Shown: in pieces, positions 23,679 to 32,626 of the stretch | Layout: each line of letters starts with the position of its first letter | How positions within the stretch are numbered: the first letter of the stretch is position 1 | Source of the DNA: a virus | IMG/VR virus record: IMGVR_UViG_3300042465_006702 | Location: 1 to 64,000 of that record | Direction: 5' to 3' (one strand) | Length of the DNA: 64,000 bases | The notes under the pieces: model-generated | Databases searched by the model: none | What the model saw: the letters and a program-made list of their open reading frames with translations, nothing else | What the model was told of the DNA's origin: nothing | Program-made: the position numbers and the translations under genes

Positions 23679-24124
23679 TAAGAAATTAATTTTATTAACT
23701 TACTAAATGTTTCATCTACACTATTTGATGTATCTAAATCCACAAAAAACTGAATTGGTGGTTCGTAATCTAATGCAAATTTATCCTCTCTACCTCTCAT
23801 TTTTTTAGTATGACAATATATTTCAGTTACTTTACAATCGGATTTAAATTGCTCTCTTAAATCTCTATAAGGCGAAACTAAACTTATTACTACATCGGTA
23901 TCACAACTATCCAAATATTTTGCAATATCAAATGCTTTATTGATGTTTTTGTATCTACCCTCTTTTGAATAATCTGTGTTTGGGAATAATTCTCTCAATT
24001 GGTCACCGTCTATATGAAATACGGATTTACGCCAGTTCTTTTTTTCTGTCTGTAACCACCATTGTAACTTCTTTGCCAACGTAGTTTTTCCACTACCTGG
24101 TTGACCTGTAAATAGGTAAATCAT
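23678..24124 (-). CDS. Adenylylsulfate kinase-like P-loop kinase
   Basis: This 148-residue protein has a Walker A GQPGSGKTT (7-15), then HIDGDQLRELF and VVISLVSPYRDLRE. These are the DGD-LR and SPY-R landmarks of APS kinase (CysC), which makes PAPS from APS. It is a little shorter than typical CysC (about 180-200). No ATP sulfurylase or sulfotransferase is visible, so it may phosphorylate another substrate such as a nucleotide or sugar. It lies between a HAD phosphatase gene and an SGNH gene. Confidence 0.72.
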   Translation of the reverse strand: MIYLFTGQPGSGKTTLAKKLQWWLQTEKKNWRKSVFHIDGDQLRELFPNTDYSKEGRYKNINKAFDIAKYLDSCDTDVVISLVSPYRDLREQFKSDCKVTEIYCHTKKMRGREDKFALDYEPPIQFFVDLDTSNSVDETFSKLIKLIS

Positions 24125-24127
24125 AAC

Positions 24128-24973
24128 TTATTTTCTTTTTAATGCGAATTCTGCTGCTTTATATGCTTTTGTGTTTTTATCGTATTTTAATGCTGAACTG
24201 ATTTTAATCATCTTATTTGTATCTGGATTTTTTACTTTTTTATCCAAATCTTTTGGCAAAAGGTTTTTTAATTTCATGTCATTACCCTTTGGTTGTTCTT
24301 TTTTAGTTGGCATTTGGTTATCTTCTTTTGATTTTTTAAATGTGTTTTTTGGAAGGGCCGGGGTTTCGTGCTTTACATGTTGAACCTTCATTTTTATATT
24401 TGGATATTTTTCTTTTAATTTTCCTACTGCTGATATGTTTTTATGTGAATCGTCAATGAAGAAAACATCATCATATCCCTTTTTAATTTTATCTTCAATC
24501 CAATCTGCTTTCTTTTGTGGGTCGGAATCACCCAATGCTACAACATATATACCTTCCAATCCAATATCTTTTAAATAATCTTTTACAGGTTTATATGCAC
24601 TTCTTGCTGTGAGGATTACTACCTTTCTTTCACCTTCTGATTTAGCAACGGTTTTCAATAATTTTGTTATACCTTTGATTTCTTGCGGTTGCTTTACTTT
24701 TTCAAAATCAGAAAAATCAAATTGGTCATCGGATTTTGGTTCATAAACTGCGTATTCTCCGGGCGTTAGTTTTGATTCCTTACCATTACCATGTTTTACA
24801 TATATGTGAGATTTTGTTTTTACGATGGTATCATCAAAATCAAAGACCCTTAATTTTTTTCCTTCTGCTTCATTTATAGGTTTAAACGCACTTGCAAATG
24901 GATTGGAATAAATTTTTCCAAATTCAACTTTCATTCCGTTCCACAACCCATTTATAAATGAATTCTTAACCAT
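24128..24973 (-). CDS. HAD-superfamily phosphatase with disordered tail
   Basis: Of 281 residues, the core at ~40-205 has HAD motif I DFDDTIVKT, motif II VVILTARSAY and motif IV VFFIDDSHKN, with a cap region between. Such phage HADs act as acid or nucleotide phosphatases. The C-terminus has a linker containing KGNDMKLKNLLPKDL, close to GGNDMKLKSLMPGMD in the ParB-like protein, and a Lys-rich end. It is a candidate partner for sugar or DNA-end processing. It overlaps the spanin-like gene by 8 bases. Confidence 0.75.
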   Translation of the reverse strand: MVKNSFINGLWNGMKVEFGKIYSNPFASAFKPINEAEGKKLRVFDFDDTIVKTKSHIYVKHGNGKESKLTPGEYAVYEPKSDDQFDFSDFEKVKQPQEIKGITKLLKTVAKSEGERKVVILTARSAYKPVKDYLKDIGLEGIYVVALGDSDPQKKADWIEDKIKKGYDDVFFIDDSHKNISAVGKLKEKYPNIKMKVQHVKHETPALPKNTFKKSKEDNQMPTKKEQPKGNDMKLKNLLPKDLDKKVKNPDTNKMIKISSALKYDKNTKAYKAAEFALKRK

Positions 24974-25280
24974 TTAATACTTGCTTTTTTGTTTTGGTTT
25001 TTTTAGCAAGTTCATCATTTTCTTTTGTGAGATACTCAACTTTAACAGTCAAAGCTGCCACTTGCTTTGTTAAATCTAAAATCATATTTCTCATCTCATC
25101 CTTTTCTTTAGATGATTGAGCCAACAATGCTTCTAACTTTGCGATACGGTCTTTGCAATCATGTCTAATAAATTCATCATCACGTTCTTTACGATTTGCT
25201 CTCTTTTCATAAAAACGAAATGCCGTTGTTCCTCCCAATACTGTGATTGCTGTAATTAATACTGAATATATATTTTCCAT
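24966..25280 (-). CDS. Inner-membrane coiled-coil protein, i-spanin-like
   Basis: This 104-residue protein has an N-terminal transmembrane segment (~5-22). A long heptad-like coiled coil follows (RDDEFIRHDC to ELAKKTKTKK) and a Lys-rich tail. This is the usual shape of inner-membrane spanins (Rz-like) that fuse membranes at lysis. No matching outer lipoprotein is adjacent; the lipoproteins at 1.5-2.3 kb are possible partners. A non-lysis scaffold protein is an alternative. Confidence 0.55.
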   Translation of the reverse strand: MENIYSVLITAITVLGGTTAFRFYEKRANRKERDDEFIRHDCKDRIAKLEALLAQSSKEKDEMRNMILDLTKQVAALTVKVEYLTKENDELAKKTKTKKQVLNG

Positions 25281-25663
25281 TATTCTTCTCCCTTATCACC
25301 TAACTCATGATAGCCGGTGTTAGCTTGGTTAATAAATTGCATTGCTTGTGAAATATGGTCGGTAATCCAACCTGGAAGGTTTTTCTCTTGCGTTCCGATT
25401 TTACCCTTTAATTCTGTTGCATTTTTCATTATATCTTCTAACTGACCCATTGCCATACCAACTTCATGGTCACCCCCTGAATCCGCTTCTTGTACTTTAT
25501 GTTTTAACAATTCTGTCATTTTGTTAAATACTTGCTCACCACCATCTTCGCCTAATCGGTATGCACCACCCATTTTTTCATATACCTTAATCTTATTTTT
25601 CATAGGTATATTTCTTTCTGCAAGTTTTTTCCAAATTTTTGGATGAGTTACTTCAAATTTCAT
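25280..25663 (-). CDS. Conserved phage-type helical protein
   Basis: This 127-residue mainly helical protein starts MKFEVTHPKIWKKLAE. The later part EVGMAMGQLEDIMKNATEL, KNLPGWITDHISQAMQFIN resembles a domain recurrent in T4-like marine phages (EVxMAxxQL...LPxWxxxxIxxAxxY). The role is unknown. It touches the spanin-like gene and is 2 bases from an SGNH gene. Confidence 0.6.
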   Translation of the reverse strand: MKFEVTHPKIWKKLAERNIPMKNKIKVYEKMGGAYRLGEDGGEQVFNKMTELLKHKVQEADSGGDHEVGMAMGQLEDIMKNATELKGKIGTQEKNLPGWITDHISQAMQFINQANTGYHELGDKGEE

Positions 25664-25665
25664 GC

Positions 25666-26310
25666 TTATAATTTTTGTATATACCTATATAAATATTCAA
25701 AAAATTCTTTATGCCCCAATTTTCCGAAATGTCTATCATTATTTGTTTGCCACCATTTTGAATTTGAGTTACAATAATCAATCCAACAAGGTTTTGTATA
25801 TGGTTTTATGTAATTATTTGTATTATTTTTTACCAAATTATCAAATAAGGATAAACCACATTTGTCCATATTCCAAAATAAAAATTTAATACCTTTACTT
25901 TTTAAAGAGTCTATTATAAATTTATATTGTAATAATGCGGTATGTGTGTATTGTAGCATTGCATTTTCATCTACAAATTTATTTTTATAAAACAAAACTT
26001 CATAATCATCATATCCATCTGTATTTTGATTTCTCAAATCAATACCTCTATCTTTATAAAAATCATAAATTCTATCATAAAAGGTAAATCCAATAATTAC
26101 TAAATCAGAATAATCAATTTTTTTTATCTCTAAATTTTTGTAAATTGTATTTAAGATGCCGTAATTAGATATACCCGGTGATGCATAATTTTTTAATTCA
26201 TATCCTAATTCTTTTGAAAGCAAATTGGGCCAACTTTCTTCAATTTGTATTTCACCAATTGTAGAAAAGTTTGTAGAAAATGAATCACCAAAAATATATA
26301 AATTTTTCAT
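25666..26310 (-). CDS. SGNH/GDSL-type hydrolase
   Basis: This 214-residue protein starts MKNLYIFGDSFS with GDSF at 8-11. A YASPGISNYGILN stretch provides the Gly/Asn block, and NDRHFGKLGH provides D192-x-H194. The order of blocks and the strand spacing are SGNH-like. It sits 8 bases from the 2OG-oxygenase gene at the edge of the carbohydrate block. Confidence 0.72.
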   Translation of the reverse strand: MKNLYIFGDSFSTNFSTIGEIQIEESWPNLLSKELGYELKNYASPGISNYGILNTIYKNLEIKKIDYSDLVIIGFTFYDRIYDFYKDRGIDLRNQNTDGYDDYEVLFYKNKFVDENAMLQYTHTALLQYKFIIDSLKSKGIKFLFWNMDKCGLSLFDNLVKNNTNNYIKPYTKPCWIDYCNSNSKWWQTNNDRHFGKLGHKEFFEYLYRYIQKL

Positions 26311-26318
26311 TAGAGTAT

Positions 26319-27041
26319 TTATCTTTTTCTTTTTTCTTTAGATGTTGCAAATGCTAATATAGTAAACCTATTATGCTCTCCAATTACCTTTTCCACTGCA
26401 TGTGCTGTATCGAACTCTTCCAAATCTATTATGGCAACTGTTCCAAATTTTGGAATAACTTTGTATATTGTTTTTTTATTTTTATCGTTTGAATCTTTTG
26501 TGTTTCTCAATACTAAATTACCACCCCAATTCTCATCCCACTTTTCATTTAGGTAAATTAATATAGCACACGTATTTTGGTATTCATCGCCTTGTCCATC
26601 GTTATGGTCTTTTAAAAAACACCCTTCATTATAAAGTGTCCATTGTATTGCCATATTTACATCTTGTGTGGATTTTCCATAAAAATATTTTAAAATTTCA
26701 TAAAAAACATTTTCCAATTCTTTTCTATAATTTTCATTTCCAAAAAATGCATCCCTTAATAACCATATTTGTGCTATACCTTCTTCATCATATTTTTGTA
26801 TACACTCTATCTTTTTATCATTACATAATTCGTATGTTTCAAATCCATCCGATATTTGGATTCTTTTAGATGGATTGTGATAATCAAATCTTAATCTTTT
26901 AAAATCTTTTATATAATCGGTATCTCCTAATTTATACTTTATTTTTTCTAAAATGGAAACAAAACTTTCATTAAATTCTGATAATGAAAATTCACAGTAT
27001 CCATTTTTTTGCAAAAATTCTTTTTTATTTACTAAATCCAT
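26319..27041 (-). CDS. 2-oxoglutarate/Fe(II)-dependent oxygenase (prolyl-4-hydroxylase-like)
   Basis: This 240-residue protein has a double-stranded beta-helix pattern. LKDHNDGQGDEY supplies His and Asp ligands, ILIYLNEKW-x4-WGGNLVL the usual P4H strand, and DTAHAVEKV the distal His. HNRFTILAF supplies the Arg that binds 2-oxoglutarate. It probably hydroxylates a protein, sugar or nucleotide. It lies at the end of the glycosyltransferase block and may finish a modified sugar or protein. The substrate is unknown. Confidence 0.8.
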   Translation of the reverse strand: MDLVNKKEFLQKNGYCEFSLSEFNESFVSILEKIKYKLGDTDYIKDFKRLRFDYHNPSKRIQISDGFETYELCNDKKIECIQKYDEEGIAQIWLLRDAFFGNENYRKELENVFYEILKYFYGKSTQDVNMAIQWTLYNEGCFLKDHNDGQGDEYQNTCAILIYLNEKWDENWGGNLVLRNTKDSNDKNKKTIYKVIPKFGTVAIIDLEEFDTAHAVEKVIGEHNRFTILAFATSKEKRKR

Positions 27042-27924
27042 TTTCTATAAATTTATTAATTTCACTATCCCAATTATCCCAAGCTACTTTTTTAAATTCT
27101 TCTTTTCTATCTTTTGTAGATAAATATTTTTTAATTGATTGATTTGGTCTATTTTTATGGTTTTCTCCAATAATAAAGTTTTCCATTACAAATTGCCTAA
27201 CTGGTTTTTCATTTTTTGCTAACAAACTCGAACATGCCATAACAAATGTATCTTCTAATCCGTAATGACCAAATGATTCCGGAATTCCAATTTTATCTAA
27301 TAGTGCTTTTGTAATAAGAGTAAACCAACCGCCTGCAAATTTAAATTGTGTTATTTCTCTAATTTTAACATCTGTCAATTGTGGTAATCCATCTCTGTAA
27401 ATATCCGAAGTTAAATGATAATTTATTGGGGAATTTAAAAATGCATTATTTGTAAGAACATCCCAAGTACTATCCCATTGTTTTACAAATTGCGGAGTAA
27501 TAACAAACATATCCATTCCTGCATTTTTTACCATCTTATATGCAGATGCCATATAATATAATGTAGTATCTTTAAAAACCATATCAGTATCTAACCAAAT
27601 AAAGAAGTCTGCATCTGAATTATTTTTTAAAGTATATCTTCTTTGAGAAACACATCCTAATATTTCATTTGTATTATGTATAATTTCCCATTTACACCAA
27701 TCTAAATATTTTTCACACAATTCTATTGAACGGTCTTTGATATATTCTTTTGGTAATCTACTATTTTCCCAATCCGTTAATTCATCGGATAAACACATTG
27801 TTATATCTACCTTATATTCTACGGAGTTATCAATAAATGCCGAATTTCTTTTCAATCTTTCCAATGTTAATGCCAAATCTTCTAATTCTTGTGGCATTGT
27901 AAATATACTAATTATACCTTTCAT
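27025..27924 (-). CDS. GT-A type glycosyltransferase
   Basis: This 299-residue protein has a DxD-type motif LDTDMVF (D112-x-D114) after a GT-A beta/alpha start (ISIFTMPQE), and FGHYGLEDTFVM as the acceptor/catalytic region. It is predicted soluble. It overlaps both neighbours (17 bases on each side), so it is translationally linked to the oxygenase and the next glycosyltransferase. Confidence 0.7.
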   Translation of the reverse strand: MKGIISIFTMPQELEDLALTLERLKRNSAFIDNSVEYKVDITMCLSDELTDWENSRLPKEYIKDRSIELCEKYLDWCKWEIIHNTNEILGCVSQRRYTLKNNSDADFFIWLDTDMVFKDTTLYYMASAYKMVKNAGMDMFVITPQFVKQWDSTWDVLTNNAFLNSPINYHLTSDIYRDGLPQLTDVKIREITQFKFAGGWFTLITKALLDKIGIPESFGHYGLEDTFVMACSSLLAKNEKPVRQFVMENFIIGENHKNRPNQSIKKYLSTKDRKEEFKKVAWDNWDSEINKFIENGFSK

Positions 27925-28702
27925 AAATTTGTTTTTTAATTTGTGGGTCTCTATCGTATTGATGAACTATTGTAAACTCATCACCTTTTTGATTGTATAA
28001 TTTTCCATCTTTATAAATGGGAGTTGGTTCGGTCAATGGAAACTTATCTTTATTTACCCAAACTGTTCCTAATTGTGTTGCAAATCCTCTTTCTTGGTCT
28101 ACAAAATCTACACTATGTTTATAATGGTCTAATCTTAATAAAACATTAAATGCAGCTTGGTCGGATAGTTGTTCTGGATTTGCAGTTGTTTTACTCCATC
28201 TATAAATGTCAATGAATAGGTCTTTCATTGCTTCTCTTTTACCAACGATTGTTCCTGCACAATAACTGATTTGGTCTTTTATTCCGTATTCCCATTCCAT
28301 TGGAAATGTTGTTCCACTATTTATACATGCCCATGGGTCATCTTTTAATCTAACACATTCACTAAATGCAAGTATATCCCTTCTCATCCACATATCCAAC
28401 CACTTTGTTGGGTCTTTTTGAAATATCACATCTTTTACATCAGTCCAAATTATTACATCGGTTTTTGATGATTGTAAAAGTGCATACATATCTCTAAATC
28501 TCTGAAGTATAATATGTTCTTGTAACTCGGACTGAACTATTAACCAATTATTTTTATGTAGATAATTTACAACATCATCTGAAACATCATAAACCAACAT
28601 TAACTTTTCACCATTGAATCCACTTTGTTTAATTGATTCAACATATGGTTTAATGTCTTGTACACTATATTTGGTTATACATCCTACTATTGTATATTTC
28701 AT
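27908..28702 (-). CDS. GT-A-like glycosyltransferase
   Basis: This 264-residue protein starts KYTIVGCITKYSVQDIKPY and carries WTDVKDVIF (87-94), the acidic motif of nucleotide-diphosphosugar transferases. A Cys/Trp-rich acceptor region follows (DDPWACINSGTTF, SDQAAFN). The donor is not predictable. Its start codon touches the stop of the next gene. Confidence 0.62.
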   Translation of the reverse strand: MKYTIVGCITKYSVQDIKPYVESIKQSGFNGEKLMLVYDVSDDVVNYLHKNNWLIVQSELQEHIILQRFRDMYALLQSSKTDVIIWTDVKDVIFQKDPTKWLDMWMRRDILAFSECVRLKDDPWACINSGTTFPMEWEYGIKDQISYCAGTIVGKREAMKDLFIDIYRWSKTTANPEQLSDQAAFNVLLRLDHYKHSVDFVDQERGFATQLGTVWVNKDKFPLTEPTPIYKDGKLYNQKGDEFTIVHQYDRDPQIKKQIYERYN

Positions 28703-29493
28703 TATAACTTTTTTATTATTTCAATATCCTTTACATAATCTGCAATCTCATAATCTTTCCAATCGGTATAGTTTGGATATAAGTCAGGTCGTTCGTGATA
28801 CCAAGTTTGAACCATTTGTGGGTTTTGAAGTACCTCATAACCACCTGCCATAATCACCAATTGTGCCAAGCAATCCGACCAACCTATAAGTTTATTTTGT
28901 TTTGCAATCATATCATAATTTAGTTCTAATACAGGTCTAAATTTTTCCCAACTGATAATCCATTTTTTACAATCAATTATAAATCCACCACCAGCACCAT
29001 ATCCCTTATTACCGAATAAGTTTGTGGGTATGTTTGTATTTCCACCAATTTGTTTAATAACATCCAATAGAACTTCCGGTATCACATTTGTATTATATTC
29101 AAATCCTGCAATACCAAATTCACTACCTTTTATGATACTGATTGGTTTAAGAATAAAACTATCCTCTTCCAATATTATCATAAATTTAGAATCGGATTTT
29201 TTACATGCCCAATATATGTTGTCACACCAAAGCAATGCGTTATCCATTGGCCAACATTCTCTACCAACATTGTGTTGTTGGTGATTTCCTGGATATCCTA
29301 TTTGAAATGGATTCTTTGAACATTCGGCATCATACTTTTCAGCAACTTTTTTATAGTTTTCAAAATCACCATTATCATCTACTTTAATATAAATGTCTCC
29401 GTCAGGATAGAACTCTCTAAACTTACGAAATGAATGCTCTGCTGCTTCCCAATTCTTATAACCCCACAAATATGCATTTAACCATTTAGTCAT
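28702..29493 (-). CDS. GT-A-like glycosyltransferase
   Basis: This 263-residue protein has MIILEEDSFIL as the acidic metal site and the Gly-rich stretch NKGYGAGGGFIID (residues about 160-175), common in GT-A folds that bind UDP- or GDP-sugars. TWYHERPDLYPN lies near the C-terminus. It overlaps the upstream gene by 8 bases. The acceptor is unknown. Confidence 0.62.
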   Translation of the reverse strand: MTKWLNAYLWGYKNWEAAEHSFRKFREFYPDGDIYIKVDDNGDFENYKKVAEKYDAECSKNPFQIGYPGNHQQHNVGRECWPMDNALLWCDNIYWACKKSDSKFMIILEEDSFILKPISIIKGSEFGIAGFEYNTNVIPEVLLDVIKQIGGNTNIPTNLFGNKGYGAGGGFIIDCKKWIISWEKFRPVLELNYDMIAKQNKLIGWSDCLAQLVIMAGGYEVLQNPQMVQTWYHERPDLYPNYTDWKDYEIADYVKDIEIIKKL

Positions 29494-30163
29494 GTCTTGT
29501 TAATTTATATAAATCATTACTGATTGTGTTTTTGTAATCATCATCCAACCATTGAACTCCCATTTCACCAACTTGATTAACCATTGGTAAATACAAATTA
29601 TGCATTGCTACTCTTACATTATGTGGAGGTTCGTGCTCCATTTCCATTATTGCTTCAATTAAAGATTCTGTCATAGAATGTGGAAATACTATAAATGTAT
29701 CATTAACTATCGGTAAATTTGTAAATTCTGGTTCTCTCCAAAGAAAATTACATTTATCAAAATCATATTCATATTCTTTAAATGGATTTTTGAAAAAATT
29801 AATATCAAACCTAGTTGATATTACCAAATCTAAATCTTCCTTTAATAATTCAACTAAACTATTACAATAGGTAGCTGACATTAATTTAACACCATTGGGT
29901 AATAAATCGCCACCACCTGATTGATTGAAATTTGTTTCAGCTGGAACAAATGTAAATTTTTTTACTGGTAAATATGTTTGTAATATTTCATTCTTTTTAT
30001 CACTATCATAACTGAATAAATAAAAATATACTTCGTGCCCTTCTTCTTTTAATGGATTAACTATGTTTTTCATAAATCCATCAATAGCATCTTTGTAGTT
30101 TCTATATCTACCGATTGTTCCATCATTATATGAAACACCTACTAAATTGATTCCTATTTTCAT
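29486..30163 (-). CDS. Glycosyltransferase-like protein
   Basis: This 225-residue protein has a first strand KIGINLVGVSYNDG and VISTRFDINFFKNPF as an acidic TRFDI motif. It resembles the product of the gene at 32616-33317 (ARMDI) in both order and spacing, so the two are distant paralogues. The fold and catalytic site suggest sugar transfer; family not named. It overlaps the C-methyltransferase by 4 bases. Confidence 0.55.
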   Translation of the reverse strand: MKIGINLVGVSYNDGTIGRYRNYKDAIDGFMKNIVNPLKEEGHEVYFYLFSYDSDKKNEILQTYLPVKKFTFVPAETNFNQSGGGDLLPNGVKLMSATYCNSLVELLKEDLDLVISTRFDINFFKNPFKEYEYDFDKCNFLWREPEFTNLPIVNDTFIVFPHSMTESLIEAIMEMEHEPPHNVRVAMHNLYLPMVNQVGEMGVQWLDDDYKNTISNDLYKLTRHD

Positions 30164-31383
30164 ATTGTTTGAATTGTTGGAAATAAAATAATAAAATTAC
30201 CAGTATATCCATCGTTTCTTAAAGATTCAATAATAACATCTTTGAAATTATGTGCTAATATTAAAATATAATCAACTTTGTTATTTTTTAAGTATTCTCT
30301 ACTTTTAATTTGAATACCTGTTCCTGGTATAAACTTATCTTGTTTTAAATCGGTATCATCAATTACTACATCCAATATCGTATGGTCTATCTTTGCACTA
30401 TTTAAAAATATACATCCCTTTGCAGCTGCTCCAAATCCTATAATATTATTATTTGCATTTTTACAAGCTTGCAACATAATTTTACAATCCGATATATGTT
30501 CTTCGATTACTTCACCCCAATCTTTATAATATTTTTGGTCTATTGATTGTTCTTCATTTATAATTTTTTGAACACCATTACAAACATCCCAATCTCCTTT
30601 TTTAGAAATTAATAATCTCAATGTTCCACCATGAATTGGATACTTAACTGCTTTTATTATTTCTAAACCAAACTTATCAAATAATTGTTTAAGTGGTTCT
30701 ATCAAATAGAAATAAACATGCTCATGGTATATTTGGTCAAATTGTAAAGTTTGCATATTTGTTTTCCAATAAGGAAATTCCAAACACCAAATACCCTTCT
30801 CATCCAAACTCATTGATATTGCTTCTACAAAATCTATTATCGGTGGAGTGTGTTGAAATACATTTGTAGATGTAATTAATTTAAATTTTCTATTTAATTT
30901 TTTTGCTGTTTCCGTTCCCCAAAATGCATTATAAGTTGGAATACCTTTTGATTCACTCAATTTTGTAAGGTTTTCCGATGCATCTACATTTAATACATTT
31001 AAATACGATTTCTTTTCTAAAAATGAATGTAATAATGTTCCATCATTTCCACCAATATCTAATAGATTATCATTTTCTTTTAAATTTAAATAAGTGTCTA
31101 CAAACCAAAACATTTCTTTACAATGGTCTGCATATGCTTTTACAACACCCGATTTATATGAGTATTGTGAGAACATTAGATTTGGGTCTACATTTTCAGT
31201 AAGACATGATAATTTACTTTTATTAAAATATTGAACTGCCAATTTATATTTTGGTGAATTAAACGAATCTTCTCTGGTATCAGATAAATTATTTACCAAT
31301 GGCATTTCACCCAAATCAATATAGGTAAATCTTTCCGAATCATTTGTGATTGGACAATTTGTAACTTCTGTAACTTCTTTCAT
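30160..31383 (-). CDS. Sugar C-methyltransferase (TylC3/NovU-like, three-domain)
   Basis: This 407-residue protein shows the layout of deoxysugar C-methyltransferases. The N-terminal YIDLGEMPLVNNL module normally holds a zinc site; here the expected CxxC reads CPIT, so zinc is likely lost. Next come SAM motif I LLDIGGNDGTLL, the active-site IYHEHVYFY, and a C-terminal Rossmann-like domain (IIGFGAAAKGCIFLNSAKI). Known family members methylate C3 or C5 of dTDP- or GDP-ketosugars. It implies a branched or methylated sugar in this block. Confidence 0.8.
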   Translation of the reverse strand: MKEVTEVTNCPITNDSERFTYIDLGEMPLVNNLSDTREDSFNSPKYKLAVQYFNKSKLSCLTENVDPNLMFSQYSYKSGVVKAYADHCKEMFWFVDTYLNLKENDNLLDIGGNDGTLLHSFLEKKSYLNVLNVDASENLTKLSESKGIPTYNAFWGTETAKKLNRKFKLITSTNVFQHTPPIIDFVEAISMSLDEKGIWCLEFPYWKTNMQTLQFDQIYHEHVYFYLIEPLKQLFDKFGLEIIKAVKYPIHGGTLRLLISKKGDWDVCNGVQKIINEEQSIDQKYYKDWGEVIEEHISDCKIMLQACKNANNNIIGFGAAAKGCIFLNSAKIDHTILDVVIDDTDLKQDKFIPGTGIQIKSREYLKNNKVDYILILAHNFKDVIIESLRNDGYTGNFIILFPTIQTI

Positions 31384-32049
31384 CTATTTTAAATATTCAT
31401 TTATTAAAGTTTCTACTGCGTATGGTGCTTCATGTTTACATTCAAATATAGATTGTAAATTTCCATTTGGATTTGAACCTATAAAAAATTCTACCGATAA
31501 TGAATTTTGTGCACCTAACATTTCTTTGTTATAAAGGTAATCTTCATTTAATGTTCTTATATATTTTGATGTCGACCACCAATAAGTTCCACTAAAATGT
31601 GGATAATATCCAACATATGTATCTTTTCTTAAATTAGACCCAACTGCGTCTGCTCCACCATCCAATAATTCAATACATTCTTTATGTCTATACATAAGAT
31701 TATAATCCATACTCCATCTCCACAATGTGTTATTGTATCCCGTATTGGATACTGCCTTTGTATGAAAATACATAACATATGCATCATCTTCTTTACAAAA
31801 GTCCATAACATTTCTCATAGTAGATTTTTCAGCTTCGTTTGAATCGTGCACTATAAATACACACTTTGGATATGAAATCAATAAATTAGTAAACCAGTTT
31901 GTGTTTTCTTCTGATGGTGATATTATACCAATGTATATTTTATCCACTTCATTATATAATCCTGATGTTACCAATTTCATAAGTTGTTCTTGTACAACCA
32001 ATTTGTATTCGTTAATCAGATATGTATGCCAAAAAATAACCTTACGCAT
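31384..32049 (-). CDS. Glycosyltransferase-like protein (FHTK type)
   Basis: This 221-residue protein contains YFHTKAVSNTGYN, then WRWSMDYN and HFSGTYWWSTSKYIRTL. The same ordered motifs occur in the gene at 39102-39761 (YFHTKGASK, SWRGLMNY, YSGNFWWGKGNYIKSI), so these two are paralogues. Such proteins appear in capsule and lipopolysaccharide clusters. The catalytic residues are not certain. Confidence 0.6.
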   Translation of the reverse strand: MRKVIFWHTYLINEYKLVVQEQLMKLVTSGLYNEVDKIYIGIISPSEENTNWFTNLLISYPKCVFIVHDSNEAEKSTMRNVMDFCKEDDAYVMYFHTKAVSNTGYNNTLWRWSMDYNLMYRHKECIELLDGGADAVGSNLRKDTYVGYYPHFSGTYWWSTSKYIRTLNEDYLYNKEMLGAQNSLSVEFFIGSNPNGNLQSIFECKHEAPYAVETLINEYLK

Positions 32050-32626
32050 TTATAATATTCTTTATTTTATTATATTTTTCTTCCGATTTAGTTAAAATTC
32101 CTAATCCCGCAGAACCTGTATGTATTAATTTATATCCATCACAATCTGCAAAAAATACACCAACTGTTTCAGGAAAAGATTCTACATCATGAAACAAAAT
32201 GATTGCATCATCATTACAAAATCCTATCCAATTATCAAAATCACCTTTAACTGCTTCATATGAATGAAATCCGTCAATGTGTAATATGTCAATTTTTTTA
32301 TCCCAAGTTTTTGATGCTTCTGCAAAATCACTTTTAATAAATTCTATATTTGAAACACCAAAATTCTTTATGATATGTTGATACAAATCATCTACCAAAT
32401 TTAATGTATCTCTATGGCCGGCGTGGTCATCACCTTGAAACCAATCAATACCATATACATTACCGATTTGTGGATATCCAAAGCAAAATGTTGAAAAACC
32501 ATAATCAACTCCCAAGTCTACTACAACTTCGGGATTAAATGTTTCTACTAATTCCATAGCCAATAATCCATGACCTTTCCATGCTGAATCATGTCTCAGC
32601 AATGTTTCAATGTATCTATTTTTCAT
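32042..32626 (-). CDS. Class I SAM-dependent methyltransferase
   Basis: This 194-residue protein contains EVVVDLGVDYGFST (SAM motif I), VYGIDWFQGDD (motif II) and KIDILHIDGFHSYEAV with DxxHSY (motif of the methyltransferase-24 type). These enzymes methylate sugars or small molecules. It is flanked by glycosyltransferases and overlaps each by 8-11 bases. Acceptor unknown. Confidence 0.75.
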   Translation of the reverse strand: MKNRYIETLLRHDSAWKGHGLLAMELVETFNPEVVVDLGVDYGFSTFCFGYPQIGNVYGIDWFQGDDHAGHRDTLNLVDDLYQHIIKNFGVSNIEFIKSDFAEASKTWDKKIDILHIDGFHSYEAVKGDFDNWIGFCNDDAIILFHDVESFPETVGVFFADCDGYKLIHTGSAGLGILTKSEEKYNKIKNIINA

